Assembly (NCBI RefSeq): GCF_030063195.1
Contig: NZ_JASISS010000003.1
Span: 62,001 to 126,000, forward strand
DNA: 64,000 nt
Direction: 5' to 3'
From: Cryobacterium sp. PH31-AA6
Lineage (GTDB): Bacteria > Actinomycetota > Actinomycetes > Actinomycetales > Microbacteriaceae
Part shown: piece by piece, positions 16,386 to 23,535 of the stretch
Layout: every line of letters begins with the position of its first letter
How positions within the stretch are numbered: the stretch's first letter is position 1
Notes under the pieces: generated by a model
The model's input: only the letters and a program-made list of their open reading frames with translations
The model's database searches: none
What the model was told of the DNA's origin: nothing
Made by a program: the position numbers and the translations under genes

Positions 16386-17420
16386 ATGACGCCCACCCAT
16401 ACACAGTCCCTGACCGGCCACTCGCAGGTCCTGACGGATGAGGTCCGCCGGGGACTGCTCAACACCATGGTCCTGATCAGAACGTACGAGGAGGCGATCC
16501 GCAGGGAGTACTACGCGGACAAACAACCGGCGTTCGATATCGGGGCGGGGTTGATTCCCGGCGAAATGCACCTCTCGGCCGGGCAGGAACCGGTCGCCGC
16601 GGGCGTGTGCGCCCACCTGAGCGCCGACGACGCCCTCACCGCGACCCACCGACCGCACCACGTCGCCATCGCGCACGGCGTTGCCCTGCGGCCGATGACG
16701 GCGGAGATCTTCGGTCGCGAGACCGGGCTCGGCCACGGCCGGGGCGGTCATATGCACCTGTTCGACCCGAGCACCCACTTCTCCTGCTCCGGGATCATCG
16801 CCGAGGGGCTTCCCCCGGCCCTGGGCCAGGCCTTCGCCTTCAAACGCCGCGGCAGCGACAGGGTGGCGGTGGCGGTGACCGGGGAGGGCGCCGCCAACCA
16901 GGGCGCGTTCCACGAATCGCTCAACCTGGCCGCGCTCTGGAAGCTGCCGGTGGTCTTCGTCGTCGAGGACAACGACTGGGGAATCTCGGTGCCTCGCAAC
17001 CGTGCCACCTCGGTCCCCTCGAATGCGCTCCGCGCCGCGGGCTACGGGATGCCGGGCGTGCGGGTCGAGGACAACTCCGTGGAGGCCGTCTACGCGGCCG
17101 CGGCCGACGCCGTCGCCCGGGCCAGGGCCGGCGAGGGTCCCACCCTGATCGAGGTGCACACCCTACGGCTGTGGGGCCACTTCGAGGGCGACGCGGAGGG
17201 ATACCGCCCGGAGCTGGCGACCGTGGCGGAGCACGACCCGATCCCCCGGTACCGGGACACCCTGCTCGCCGATGGCGTGCTCACCGACGCCGCGTACGAA
17301 GCCATGCGGGCCTCGGCCGTCGAGAAGGTCGAGGATGCCGTCGATTTCGCCCGCGGTTCGGCCACTCCCGACCCCCTCGATCATCTCGACTACGTCTTCT
17401 CCGAAGGAGCACCCTCATGA
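16386..17420 (+). CDS. Thiamine-diphosphate 2-oxoacid dehydrogenase E1 alpha subunit
   Basis: 344 residues. The ATG at 16386 follows a strong ggaggag. E1 alpha catalyses decarboxylation of a 2-oxo acid (or acetoin cleavage) with thiamine diphosphate. The ThDP motif GEGAANQGAFHES begins at about residue 165 and runs to VVFVVEDN about 30 residues on; GHGRGGHMHLFDP and HRPHHVAIAHG are also typical. Overall pattern is closer to AcoA (acetoin dehydrogenase) and PdhA-type alpha subunits than to branched-chain ones. It is the first gene of a three-gene operon; its stop overlaps the E1 beta ATG (atga). Confidence 0.9.
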   Translation: MTPTHTQSLTGHSQVLTDEVRRGLLNTMVLIRTYEEAIRREYYADKQPAFDIGAGLIPGEMHLSAGQEPVAAGVCAHLSADDALTATHRPHHVAIAHGVALRPMTAEIFGRETGLGHGRGGHMHLFDPSTHFSCSGIIAEGLPPALGQAFAFKRRGSDRVAVAVTGEGAANQGAFHESLNLAALWKLPVVFVVEDNDWGISVPRNRATSVPSNALRAAGYGMPGVRVEDNSVEAVYAAAADAVARARAGEGPTLIEVHTLRLWGHFEGDAEGYRPELATVAEHDPIPRYRDTLLADGVLTDAAYEAMRASAVEKVEDAVDFARGSATPDPLDHLDYVFSEGAPS

Positions 17421-18475
17421 CCGACACGATCTCCGCCCGACCGCTCGAGCTCCCGATCGAGCCCGACGCCGGCTCCCGCCGGCTGTCCACCGCCAAGGCC
17501 ATGCAGGAGGCGATCGCGCAGCGGATGGACCGGGACGACTCGGTGTTCGTGATGGGCGAGGATGTCGGCCCGTACGGTGGGATCTTCTCGTCGACGAGCG
17601 GGCTGATCGAACGGTTCGGCCCGGACCGGATCCTCGACACCCCGATTTCGGAAACCGCGTTCATCGGGCTCGGCATCGGTGCCGCCGTGGAGGGCATGCG
17701 TCCGATCGTCGAGCTCATGTTCGCCGATTTCTTCGGCGTCTGCATGGACCAGATCTACAACCACATGGCCAAGATCCACTATGAGTCCGGCGGCAACGTG
17801 CGCGTCCCGATGGTGCTCATGACGGCAACCGGCGGCGGGTACTCCGATGGAGCCCAGCATTCCCAGTGCCTCTGGGGCACTTTCGCGCACCTTCCGGGCA
17901 TGAAAGTTGTGGTGCCCTCGAATCCGTACGACGCGAAGGGGCTGATGACCGCTGCGATCGAGACCGATGACCCGGTGGTCTTCATGTTCCACAAGGGGAT
18001 CATGGGCCTGGGCTGGATGCAGAAGAACCGGCGTGCGGTCGGGCCCGTTCCCGAGGAGGAATATCTCGTCCCGATCGGCAAGGCCAGGGTCGCCAGGGCG
18101 GGCACCGACGTCACCATCGTGACGCTGGCGCTCTCGGTGCATCACAGCCTGGACGTGGCGGAGAAGCTGGAGGCGGACGGAATCAGCGTCGAGGTGCTCG
18201 ACCTGCGCAGCCTTGTCCCGCTCGACCGGGACGCGATCGTGCGGTCGGTCGCGAAAACCGGTCGGCTGATCGTGGTCGACGAGGACTACCAGTCCTTCGG
18301 ACTCTCCGGCGAAGTCATCGCCGCGGTCGTCGAACGGGACCCGAGCCTGCTCAAGCACGTGGCCCGGGTCTGCGTTCCCGATGTGCCCATTCCCTACGCC
18401 CACCAGCTGGAATACGCGGTACTCCCCACGCCCGCCCGAATCGAAAAGGCCGTGCGGGACGCGATGGCAACATGA
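17417..18475 (+). CDS. Thiamine-diphosphate 2-oxoacid dehydrogenase E1 beta subunit
   Basis: 352 residues from the ATG at 17417, which overlaps the E1 alpha stop. It carries the transketolase pyrimidine-binding domain (ALQEAI-like AMQEAIAQRMDRDDSVFVMGEDVGPYGG), MTATGGGYSDGAQHSQCLWG and a C-terminal transketolase domain (VVDEDYQSFGLSGEVIAAV). These are normal E1 beta / AcoB features and the protein is full length. It ends with an overlap of four bases with the lipoyl-domain gene. The complex it joins would need an E2 and E3, neither of which is encoded nearby. Confidence 0.9.
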   Translation: MTDTISARPLELPIEPDAGSRRLSTAKAMQEAIAQRMDRDDSVFVMGEDVGPYGGIFSSTSGLIERFGPDRILDTPISETAFIGLGIGAAVEGMRPIVELMFADFFGVCMDQIYNHMAKIHYESGGNVRVPMVLMTATGGGYSDGAQHSQCLWGTFAHLPGMKVVVPSNPYDAKGLMTAAIETDDPVVFMFHKGIMGLGWMQKNRRAVGPVPEEEYLVPIGKARVARAGTDVTIVTLALSVHHSLDVAEKLEADGISVEVLDLRSLVPLDRDAIVRSVAKTGRLIVVDEDYQSFGLSGEVIAAVVERDPSLLKHVARVCVPDVPIPYAHQLEYAVLPTPARIEKAVRDAMAT

Positions 18476-18702
18476 CCGACATCCTCTTCCCCCGGATGTC
18501 CGACGATGACGACGCGACCGGGGTGCTGGTGACCTGGTTCGTCGAGTCGGGCGAGCAGGTGCAGCCGAGCACCCTGGTCGCCGAGGTCGCGATGGACAAG
18601 GTCGACGCCGAGGTTTACCCCGAAACCGGCGGGCTGATCACCCTGCTCGTCGACGAGGGCGCCCAGGTGGCACAGGGCACACCGATCGCGAACATTGCCT
18701 GA
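18472..18702 (+). CDS. Free-standing lipoyl (biotinyl/lipoyl attachment) domain protein
   Basis: 76 residues, a single lipoyl domain. The attachment lysine is in VAMDKVDAEV (about residue 43), between the expected strands VTWFVESGEQVQPSTLVAEV and GGLITLLVDEGAQVAQGTPIANI. There is no E1-binding segment and no acyltransferase domain, both present in a normal E2. The ATG overlaps the E1 beta stop (atga), so the frame is real and the protein is not a truncated end: a stop codon follows after a complete domain and the next gene is convergent. It is probably the acyl carrier used by the E1 upstream, with acyltransfer done by an E2 elsewhere, or an alternative acceptor. Confidence 0.88.
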   Translation: MTDILFPRMSDDDDATGVLVTWFVESGEQVQPSTLVAEVAMDKVDAEVYPETGGLITLLVDEGAQVAQGTPIANIA

Positions 18703-18717
18703 CCGGCCAGGGCGCGG

Positions 18718-19110
18718 TCAGGTGGCTTCGGAGTCGAACGGGGCGGGTTGGGGCGCGGAGAGGGCCTTCTCGCGGGCCCGCTTGCGCTGCAGGTATGCGC
18801 CGTCGGGGTTCGGTACGGCCCGGGACACCGTCGCCGATTGCGCCTTCACCTCGCCGTCGTCGTCGATCAGGGCCTCACGGATGATGCGGCGCGGGTCGTA
18901 CTGGCGGGGGTCGAGCTTCTTCCAGTCGACGTCGTCAAACTCCGGCCCCATCTCGTCGCGCATCCGTTCCTTGGCACCGTTCGCCATGTTCCGGAGCTGC
19001 TTGACCAGGCGCGCGAGTTGGGAGGCGTAGTGCGGAAGTTTCTCCGGTCCGAGCAGGAAGACGGCGACGATCCCGATGAGGAGGATCTTCTCGAACGTCA
19101 GACCAAACAT
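18718..19110 (-). CDS. tatB: Sec-independent protein translocase subunit TatB
   Basis: 130 residues: one N-terminal transmembrane helix (about 4-21, containing the conserved glycine-proline hinge LLGPEKLP), an amphipathic helix (HYASQLARLVKQLRNMANGAKERM) and a charged, unstructured tail. A twin-arginine receptor role with TatC is inferred from the hinge glutamate typical of TatB. It is convergent with the lipoyl-domain gene, 16 bases apart, and divergent from the O-methyltransferase gene, an order found across actinobacteria. Confidence 0.87.
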   Translation of the reverse strand: MFGLTFEKILLIGIVAVFLLGPEKLPHYASQLARLVKQLRNMANGAKERMRDEMGPEFDDVDWKKLDPRQYDPRRIIREALIDDDGEVKAQSATVSRAVPNPDGAYLQRKRAREKALSAPQPAPFDSEAT

Positions 19111-19196
19111 TCCCTCAGAATAACCCCCGGCGAGGCCTCCCCCGACCAGCGCGGCCGCGCCTCTAGGCTGGAGTCAATCACCTACTGGAGTTGCGC

Positions 19197-19829
19197 TTGT
19201 CTGACAAAGATCTGAACTGGAAGTTCTCCGACGATTCCGTCGTCGAGTCCGACGCTGTGGCCAGGGCCAGGCAGCAGTCCCTCGAACTGGGAATCGATGC
19301 GATCTCCCCTGCCGTCGGAGCGCAATCGGCCGTGATCGCCGCGGCGACCGGCGCCCGCAGCATCCTCGAGGTCGGCACGGGGGCCGGCGTCTCCGGGATC
19401 TGGCTGCTCACCGGCGCGCCCGGCGCAACACTCACCTCGATCGACACCGAGGTCGACCACCAGCAGCACGCGCGGGCGAGCTTCGCCGAGGCCGGCATCC
19501 GTTCGAACCGGGTGCGCCTGATCACCGGCAAGGCGGCCGAGGTGCTTCCGCGGATGAACGAGAATTCCTACGACATCGTCTTCGTCGACGCCGACCCGCA
19601 ATCGGTGATCGAGTACGTCGAGCACGGCCTGCGCCTGGCGCGACCGGGCGGAACGGTGCTCGTCGCCCACGCCCTCTGGCGCGGACGCGTCGCCAACCCG
19701 GCGCAGCGCGACGATGTGGCCACCGGCTTCCGCACCCTCCTCGCCGAGATCGCCGGGTCAACCGCGGTGATCAGCGCCCTGTCGCCCGTCGGCGACGGTC
19801 TGCTCCAGATCACCAAGATCCGGGCCTGA
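19197..19829 (+). CDS. O-methyltransferase (class I, SAM-dependent)
   Basis: 210 residues from the TTG at 19197, chosen because ggag lies six bases upstream; a TTG at 19191 abuts the same ggag. SAM motif I is ILEVGTGAGVSG (about 55-66), with DTEVDHQQHARASF and VFVDADPQSVIEYVEHGLRLARPGG (about 128-150), matching the methyltransf_3/catechol O-methyltransferase-like family. The substrate is unknown. The gene sits between tatB and DUF3117, a common actinobacterial position. Confidence 0.88.
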   Translation: MSDKDLNWKFSDDSVVESDAVARARQQSLELGIDAISPAVGAQSAVIAAATGARSILEVGTGAGVSGIWLLTGAPGATLTSIDTEVDHQQHARASFAEAGIRSNRVRLITGKAAEVLPRMNENSYDIVFVDADPQSVIEYVEHGLRLARPGGTVLVAHALWRGRVANPAQRDDVATGFRTLLAEIAGSTAVISALSPVGDGLLQITKIRA

Positions 19830-19870
19830 CCCCCTCGGCCCGCCCGCCGGCCGGCCGAGGGGGTCAGGGC

Positions 19871-19908
19871 AAAAAAAATCGGCTGCGCAGCAGAACTGCG
19901 CAGCCGAT
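19871..19908 (-). terminator. Intrinsic terminator of the DUF3117 gene
   Basis: A perfect 13-bp stem, atcggctgcgcag with loop cagaa, is followed on the minus strand by a run of eight T residues (plus-strand a's at 19871-19878). It terminates the minus-strand DUF3117 gene and, being symmetrical, could also slow the convergent methyltransferase transcript. Confidence 0.85.
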
Positions 19909-19917
19909 CGCAACAGG

Positions 19918-20094
19918 CTATACGGTCGACTGGACCACACCGGCCAGCGCATCGTGAAGCTCTTTGGCCTCAGCGTCGTTCACGGAGACGACAAGTCGGC
20001 CTCCACCTTCGAGCGGAACACGCACGATGATGAGGCGCCCCTCCTTTACAGCCTCCATTGGCCCGTCTCCGGTCCTTGGCTTCATGGCCGCCAT
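19918..20094 (-). CDS. DUF3117 family protein
   Basis: 58 residues from the ATG at 20094 (MAAMKPRTGDGPMEAVKEG), chosen because aaggggag lies five to six bases upstream; an upstream in-frame ATG at 20109 adds five residues. The C-terminal part VRVPLEGGGRLVVSV and LHDAL fits DUF3117, a small conserved actinobacterial protein of unknown role. It is followed by a strong terminator and transcribed away from the mannosyltransferase-like gene upstream. Confidence 0.87.
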   Translation of the reverse strand: MAAMKPRTGDGPMEAVKEGRLIIVRVPLEGGGRLVVSVNDAEAKELHDALAGVVQSTV

Positions 20095-20157
20095 GAACTC
20101 CCCTTCCATTCATTCGTCTGAACTTCCATTATCGACCATCGAGGCGTCAGACAGTAA

Positions 20158-21423
20158 TTAGGGGGGTGTCCAGTCCGCTCCGTCGACCCCCCAGCAGAGC
20201 AGGAGCCAGCCAATCTGGCCGGCGATGAAGAGCAGAACGACCAGCACCCGGTAGACCGGGCTCCTCGGCAGGGCAACGGCACCGAGCAGCGGGAACAGCG
20301 GTATCAGCAGCCGGAAGGTGCTCGATTGAGGGAAGAACACCGCGAGCAGGTAGAGCGCGTAGGCGGCCAGCCAGAACCGCAGGTCGACGCCCAGCCGGCG
20401 CACCGGAGAGATGAACAACAGGGCCGCGAAGCCGAGGATCAGGGCGGCAACGACGACGATGCCCAGCGGCATCCCCAGCCACCACACCCCGGACTGGAAC
20501 CAGGCCGTGAACGGCACCAGCTCCTGGTCGCCGATGTACGCCGACCGCCACGCCAGCTCTGTGTCGGTGTACGCCGTCATCGACCCGGTCACCGCCCAGG
20601 CGATGACGGGCCAGGCCAGCCCGCAGACCGCGCTGAATCCGGCCACGAATAGCACCGTCACCCGCTCCACGACCGGGAAGGGGTCCCTGCCCCTGCTGAG
20701 CCAACGCTGCACCAGGTGCAGCCCGATGGCCAGGGCGAAGGCGAGCCCGCTCGGCCGGGTGAACGCCATCACCAGGATCACCGGGAAGAGCAGCACGTAC
20801 CGCCGCTCCAACAGCAGGAGCAGGGCGAGGGTGAGGAAGAACAGGTGCATCGACTCGGCGTAGCCGAACTGCAGGATCGGCGACAGCGGGGCAACGCAGA
20901 ACAGCACGGCGGCGAACAGGGCCGTCGACTCGCCGAGCACCCGGAGCATCAGCCGGTAGAAGAGCAGGGCGCTGCCCAGGCTGAAGGCGACGGAGACGAG
21001 CACGGCCATCGGCGCCCACGGCTGGTCGAGCACGATCATCAGCAGGCGCACCATCACCGGGTAACCGGGCATGAACGCCCAGGCGTTCTCGGCGATGTGC
21101 CCGTCGACCGTGACCGGGAGCACGGCCGGGTAGCCGGCCACCGCGACGATGTTGTACCAGCGTCCGTCCCAGATGTTCGCGAAGTCGGCGTAGCCCGGGC
21201 TCGCCGCGGTCCACGGGTTCGCGCCCTGCACCCGGGCAAGCAGCAGCACAAGCGTGGTCGTGACCACCCGGGATGCCGCCCAGATCGCCGCGACCCTGGC
21301 CCACCACGGCGCCGCGCGGTACCAGTCCGCCGGCCGGAACCAGACCGCCGGCCGGAACCAGACCGCCGGCCGCGACCAGACCGCCGGAGCGTCCGGGGTC
21401 AGCCTGCGGTTGCGGTCAGCCAC
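20158..21423 (-). CDS. Polytopic membrane protein, mannosyltransferase (PIG-V)-like
   Basis: 421 residues with about ten hydrophobic helices. The first luminal-type loop WDGRWYNIVAVAGYP and the following AFMPGYPVMVRL match the pattern of PIG-V/GT-C mannosyltransferases, where WDG.WY and FPLYP are conserved. The enzyme would use a lipid-linked sugar donor; donor and acceptor are unknown. The start is GTG at 21423, overlapping the dapE end by 25 bases, so it is likely cotranscribed with dapE. The cytoplasmic N-terminus carries RPAVWF repeats encoded by 18-bp units. Confidence 0.78.
   Translation of the reverse strand: MADRNRRLTPDAPAVWSRPAVWFRPAVWFRPADWYRAAPWWARVAAIWAASRVVTTTLVLLLARVQGANPWTAASPGYADFANIWDGRWYNIVAVAGYPAVLPVTVDGHIAENAWAFMPGYPVMVRLLMIVLDQPWAPMAVLVSVAFSLGSALLFYRLMLRVLGESTALFAAVLFCVAPLSPILQFGYAESMHLFFLTLALLLLLERRYVLLFPVILVMAFTRPSGLAFALAIGLHLVQRWLSRGRDPFPVVERVTVLFVAGFSAVCGLAWPVIAWAVTGSMTAYTDTELAWRSAYIGDQELVPFTAWFQSGVWWLGMPLGIVVVAALILGFAALLFISPVRRLGVDLRFWLAAYALYLLAVFFPQSSTFRLLIPLFPLLGAVALPRSPVYRVLVVLLFIAGQIGWLLLCWGVDGADWTPP
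21321..21392 (-). repeat. 18-bp in-frame tandem repeat, four units
   Basis: Four units of 18 bp (plus strand accagaccgccggccgga and variants) encode the repeated hexapeptide RPAVWF at the N-terminus of the mannosyltransferase-like protein. It lies only 7 bases before the end of dapE. Confidence 0.85.
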
Positions 21424-22493
21424 GAACGGAGGCCGTCCTCACATTCCGTGATCTGGTGCAGGGCCACCCGCTCGTCGTCCGCGTGGGCCTTGAGCGGGTC
21501 ACCGGGTCCATAGTTCACGGCGGGGATCCCGAGGGCGGAGAAACGGGCGACATCCGTCCAGCCGTACTTGGGGCGGGCCTCGCCGCCGACGGCGACGAGG
21601 AATTCCTGGGCCAGAACCGCGTCGAGGCCCGGGCGGGCGCCCTCGGCCATGTCGACCACGGTGATCTCGTACTCGCCGAACAGCTCGGTGAGGTGCGCAA
21701 CCGCCTCGGCACCGGACCGGCTGGGCGCGAAGCGGTAGTTGACGTGCACCATGCACGCGTCGGGGATGATATTTCCGGCGATACCGCCGGAAATGCCCAC
21801 GGCGTTCAGGCCCTCACGGTAGACGAGACCCTCAACCTCGACCTCGCGCGCCTGGTAGCCGGCCAGCACGTCGAGGATCGGGGCGACCTTGTGGATGGCG
21901 TTGTCGCCCACCCAGCTGCGCGCCGAGTGGGACCGCAGGCCGAAGGTGCGGATCTCGATCCGCACATTGCCGTTGCAGCCTCCCTCGACCTGGCTGTTGG
22001 TCGGTTCGCCGAGGATGGCGAAGTCGCCGACGAACAGGTCGGGGCGGTTGCGGGCGAGCCGGCCGAGGCCGTTCAGTTCGTCGGAGACCTCCTCGTGGTC
22101 GTACCACATCCAGGTCACGTCGACGGTGGGGTCGGTCAGCTCCGCGGCCAGCTTGAGCTGCACCGCCACGCCGGCCTTCATGTCCACCGTGCCGCGGCCC
22201 CAGAGGTAGTCGACGCCGTCGCGCGTCTCGAACCGGGTCGGCAAGTTCCCGTTGAGCGGGACCGTGTCGATGTGCCCGGCGATGACCACGCGCTGCGCCC
22301 GGCCGTGGTTCGTGCGAGCCACGACGGTGTCACCGTCTCGGATGATTTCGAGGTGTTCGAGCCCGGAGAGGGCCTGCTCGATCGCGTCGGCCAGGGCCGT
22401 CTCATTGCCGGATACCGACTCGATATCGCAGATCGCCCTGGTGAGGTCGATCGAGGAGGCGGACAGGTCCAGGGTGATCAGGTTGAGGGGCAT
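21399..22493 (-). CDS. dapE: Succinyl-diaminopimelate desuccinylase
   Basis: 364 residues, normal for actinobacterial DapE, which removes succinate from N-succinyl-LL-diaminopimelate in lysine and peptidoglycan synthesis. M20 family metal ligands are visible: H in AGHIDTVPLNG (about 73), D in GRGTVDMKAG (about 105), the catalytic and binding Glu pair in YDHEEVSDE (about 137-138), E in GEPTN (about 164), and H in KAHADDE (about 341). The ATG at 22493 is the only plausible start: no ATG, GTG or TTG follows in frame before the conserved region. The ATG is 17 bases from the divergent dapD ATG, leaving no room for a leader. Confidence 0.94.
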   Translation of the reverse strand: MPLNLITLDLSASSIDLTRAICDIESVSGNETALADAIEQALSGLEHLEIIRDGDTVVARTNHGRAQRVVIAGHIDTVPLNGNLPTRFETRDGVDYLWGRGTVDMKAGVAVQLKLAAELTDPTVDVTWMWYDHEEVSDELNGLGRLARNRPDLFVGDFAILGEPTNSQVEGGCNGNVRIEIRTFGLRSHSARSWVGDNAIHKVAPILDVLAGYQAREVEVEGLVYREGLNAVGISGGIAGNIIPDACMVHVNYRFAPSRSGAEAVAHLTELFGEYEITVVDMAEGARPGLDAVLAQEFLVAVGGEARPKYGWTDVARFSALGIPAVNYGPGDPLKAHADDERVALHQITECEDGLRSWLTATAG

Positions 22494-22498
22494 TCTAC

Positions 22499-22505
22499 TA
22501 ATCTA
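22499..22505. promoter_or_regulatory. Shared divergent dapD/dapE -10 region (TAATCTA)
   Basis: On the plus strand TAATCT (22499-22504) is followed by six bases and the dapD ATG. On the minus strand TAGATT (22505-22500) is followed by six bases and the dapE ATG. The two hexamers overlap by five bases, so one symmetric -10 could open DNA for both directions, with predicted starts 18 bp apart and both mRNAs leaderless. There is no Shine-Dalgarno in front of either ATG. Confidence 0.6.
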
Positions 22506-22510
22506 GAGCC

Positions 22511-23491
22511 ATGATCACCGCCGTGTCCCCGCAGTCCATCGTCCCCGTCAACGCCTGGGGGTATGGCCTGGCCACGGTCGCCGGTGACGGGACGGTGCTG
22601 GACACCTGGTTCCCGACGCCCCGACTCGGCACACTGCCGGCCGGCCGTGACCGTTGGATCGTGCCATCCGAGTTGGAGGAATTCGCCGGAGAGGACCCCC
22701 GCCGGGCCGTGCGGGTCGAGGCCGTCACCGTCGAGATCCACCTGGCCACCGCCCCGGCGAGCACCTCGGATGCCTACCTGCGCCTGCACCTTCTGTCCCA
22801 CCTTCTCGTGCTCCCGAACAGCATCAACCTCGACGGAATCTTCGGCCACCTCCCCACCGTGGCCTGGACCAACGCGGGTCCGATGCTGCCGGCCGACTTC
22901 GCCCGGCTCCGTCCCGCGCTGCAGCGCGCCGGCATCCAGGCCTCCGGGATCGACAAGTTCCCGCCCCTCCTGGACTACGTCACCCCGGACCGGGTGCGCG
23001 TCGCGGATGCCTCGCGGGTGCGCCTGGGCGCCTACCTCTCCCCCGGCACGACGGTCATGCACGAGGGGTTCGTCAATTTCAACGCCGGCACCCTCGGGAC
23101 CTCGATGGTCGAGGGCCGTGTTTCCCAGGGTGTCGTCGTCGGCGACGGCGCCGACATCGGTGGCGGGGCCTCGATCATGGGCACCCTGTCCGGTGGCGGC
23201 ACCGAACGGGTGGCCATCGGCGCGCGCGCGCTGCTCGGCGCGAATTCCGGCGTCGGCATCTCCATCGGTGACGACAGCGTCGTGGAGGCCGGGCTGTATG
23301 TGACCGCGGGCACCAAGGTGACCCTGCCCGACCAGCCGCGCACGGCCGAGGGCAAGGCGCCCACGATGAAGGCCGTCGAGCTGTCCGGGGTTCCTGGCCT
23401 GCTCTTCCGGCGTAACTCGGTGTCGGGGGCGGTCGAGGTGCTCCAGCGCAGCGGCACGGGCATCCTGCTGAACGAACAGCTGCACGCCTAG
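22511..23491 (+). CDS. dapD: 2,3,4,5-tetrahydropyridine-2,6-dicarboxylate N-succinyltransferase
   Basis: 326 residues; the actinobacterial, short-hexapeptide type of DapD, which succinylates tetrahydrodipicolinate in the lysine pathway. An N-terminal domain beginning NAWGYGLATV leads to left-handed beta-helix hexapeptide repeats (about 150-270: e.g. VHEGFVNFNAG-like MHEGFVNFNAGTLG, VVGDGADIGGGASIMG). A C-terminal RRNSVSGAVEV is also typical. The ATG at 22511 or a GTG at 22523 could start it. It is divergent from dapE. Confidence 0.94.
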   Translation: MITAVSPQSIVPVNAWGYGLATVAGDGTVLDTWFPTPRLGTLPAGRDRWIVPSELEEFAGEDPRRAVRVEAVTVEIHLATAPASTSDAYLRLHLLSHLLVLPNSINLDGIFGHLPTVAWTNAGPMLPADFARLRPALQRAGIQASGIDKFPPLLDYVTPDRVRVADASRVRLGAYLSPGTTVMHEGFVNFNAGTLGTSMVEGRVSQGVVVGDGADIGGGASIMGTLSGGGTERVAIGARALLGANSGVGISIGDDSVVEAGLYVTAGTKVTLPDQPRTAEGKAPTMKAVELSGVPGLLFRRNSVSGAVEVLQRSGTGILLNEQLHA

Positions 23492-23535
23492 CCGCTCCCC
23501 GCCCGGGGGTACGCTGCCAGTCACGAAGGAGTGAT

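Noticed and set aside
18472..18702. The lipoyl-domain gene as a truncated E2
   Set aside because: The domain is complete, starts by overlap with E1 beta and ends with a stop after the last strand; no E2 remnant follows in any frame before tatB, 16 bases away.
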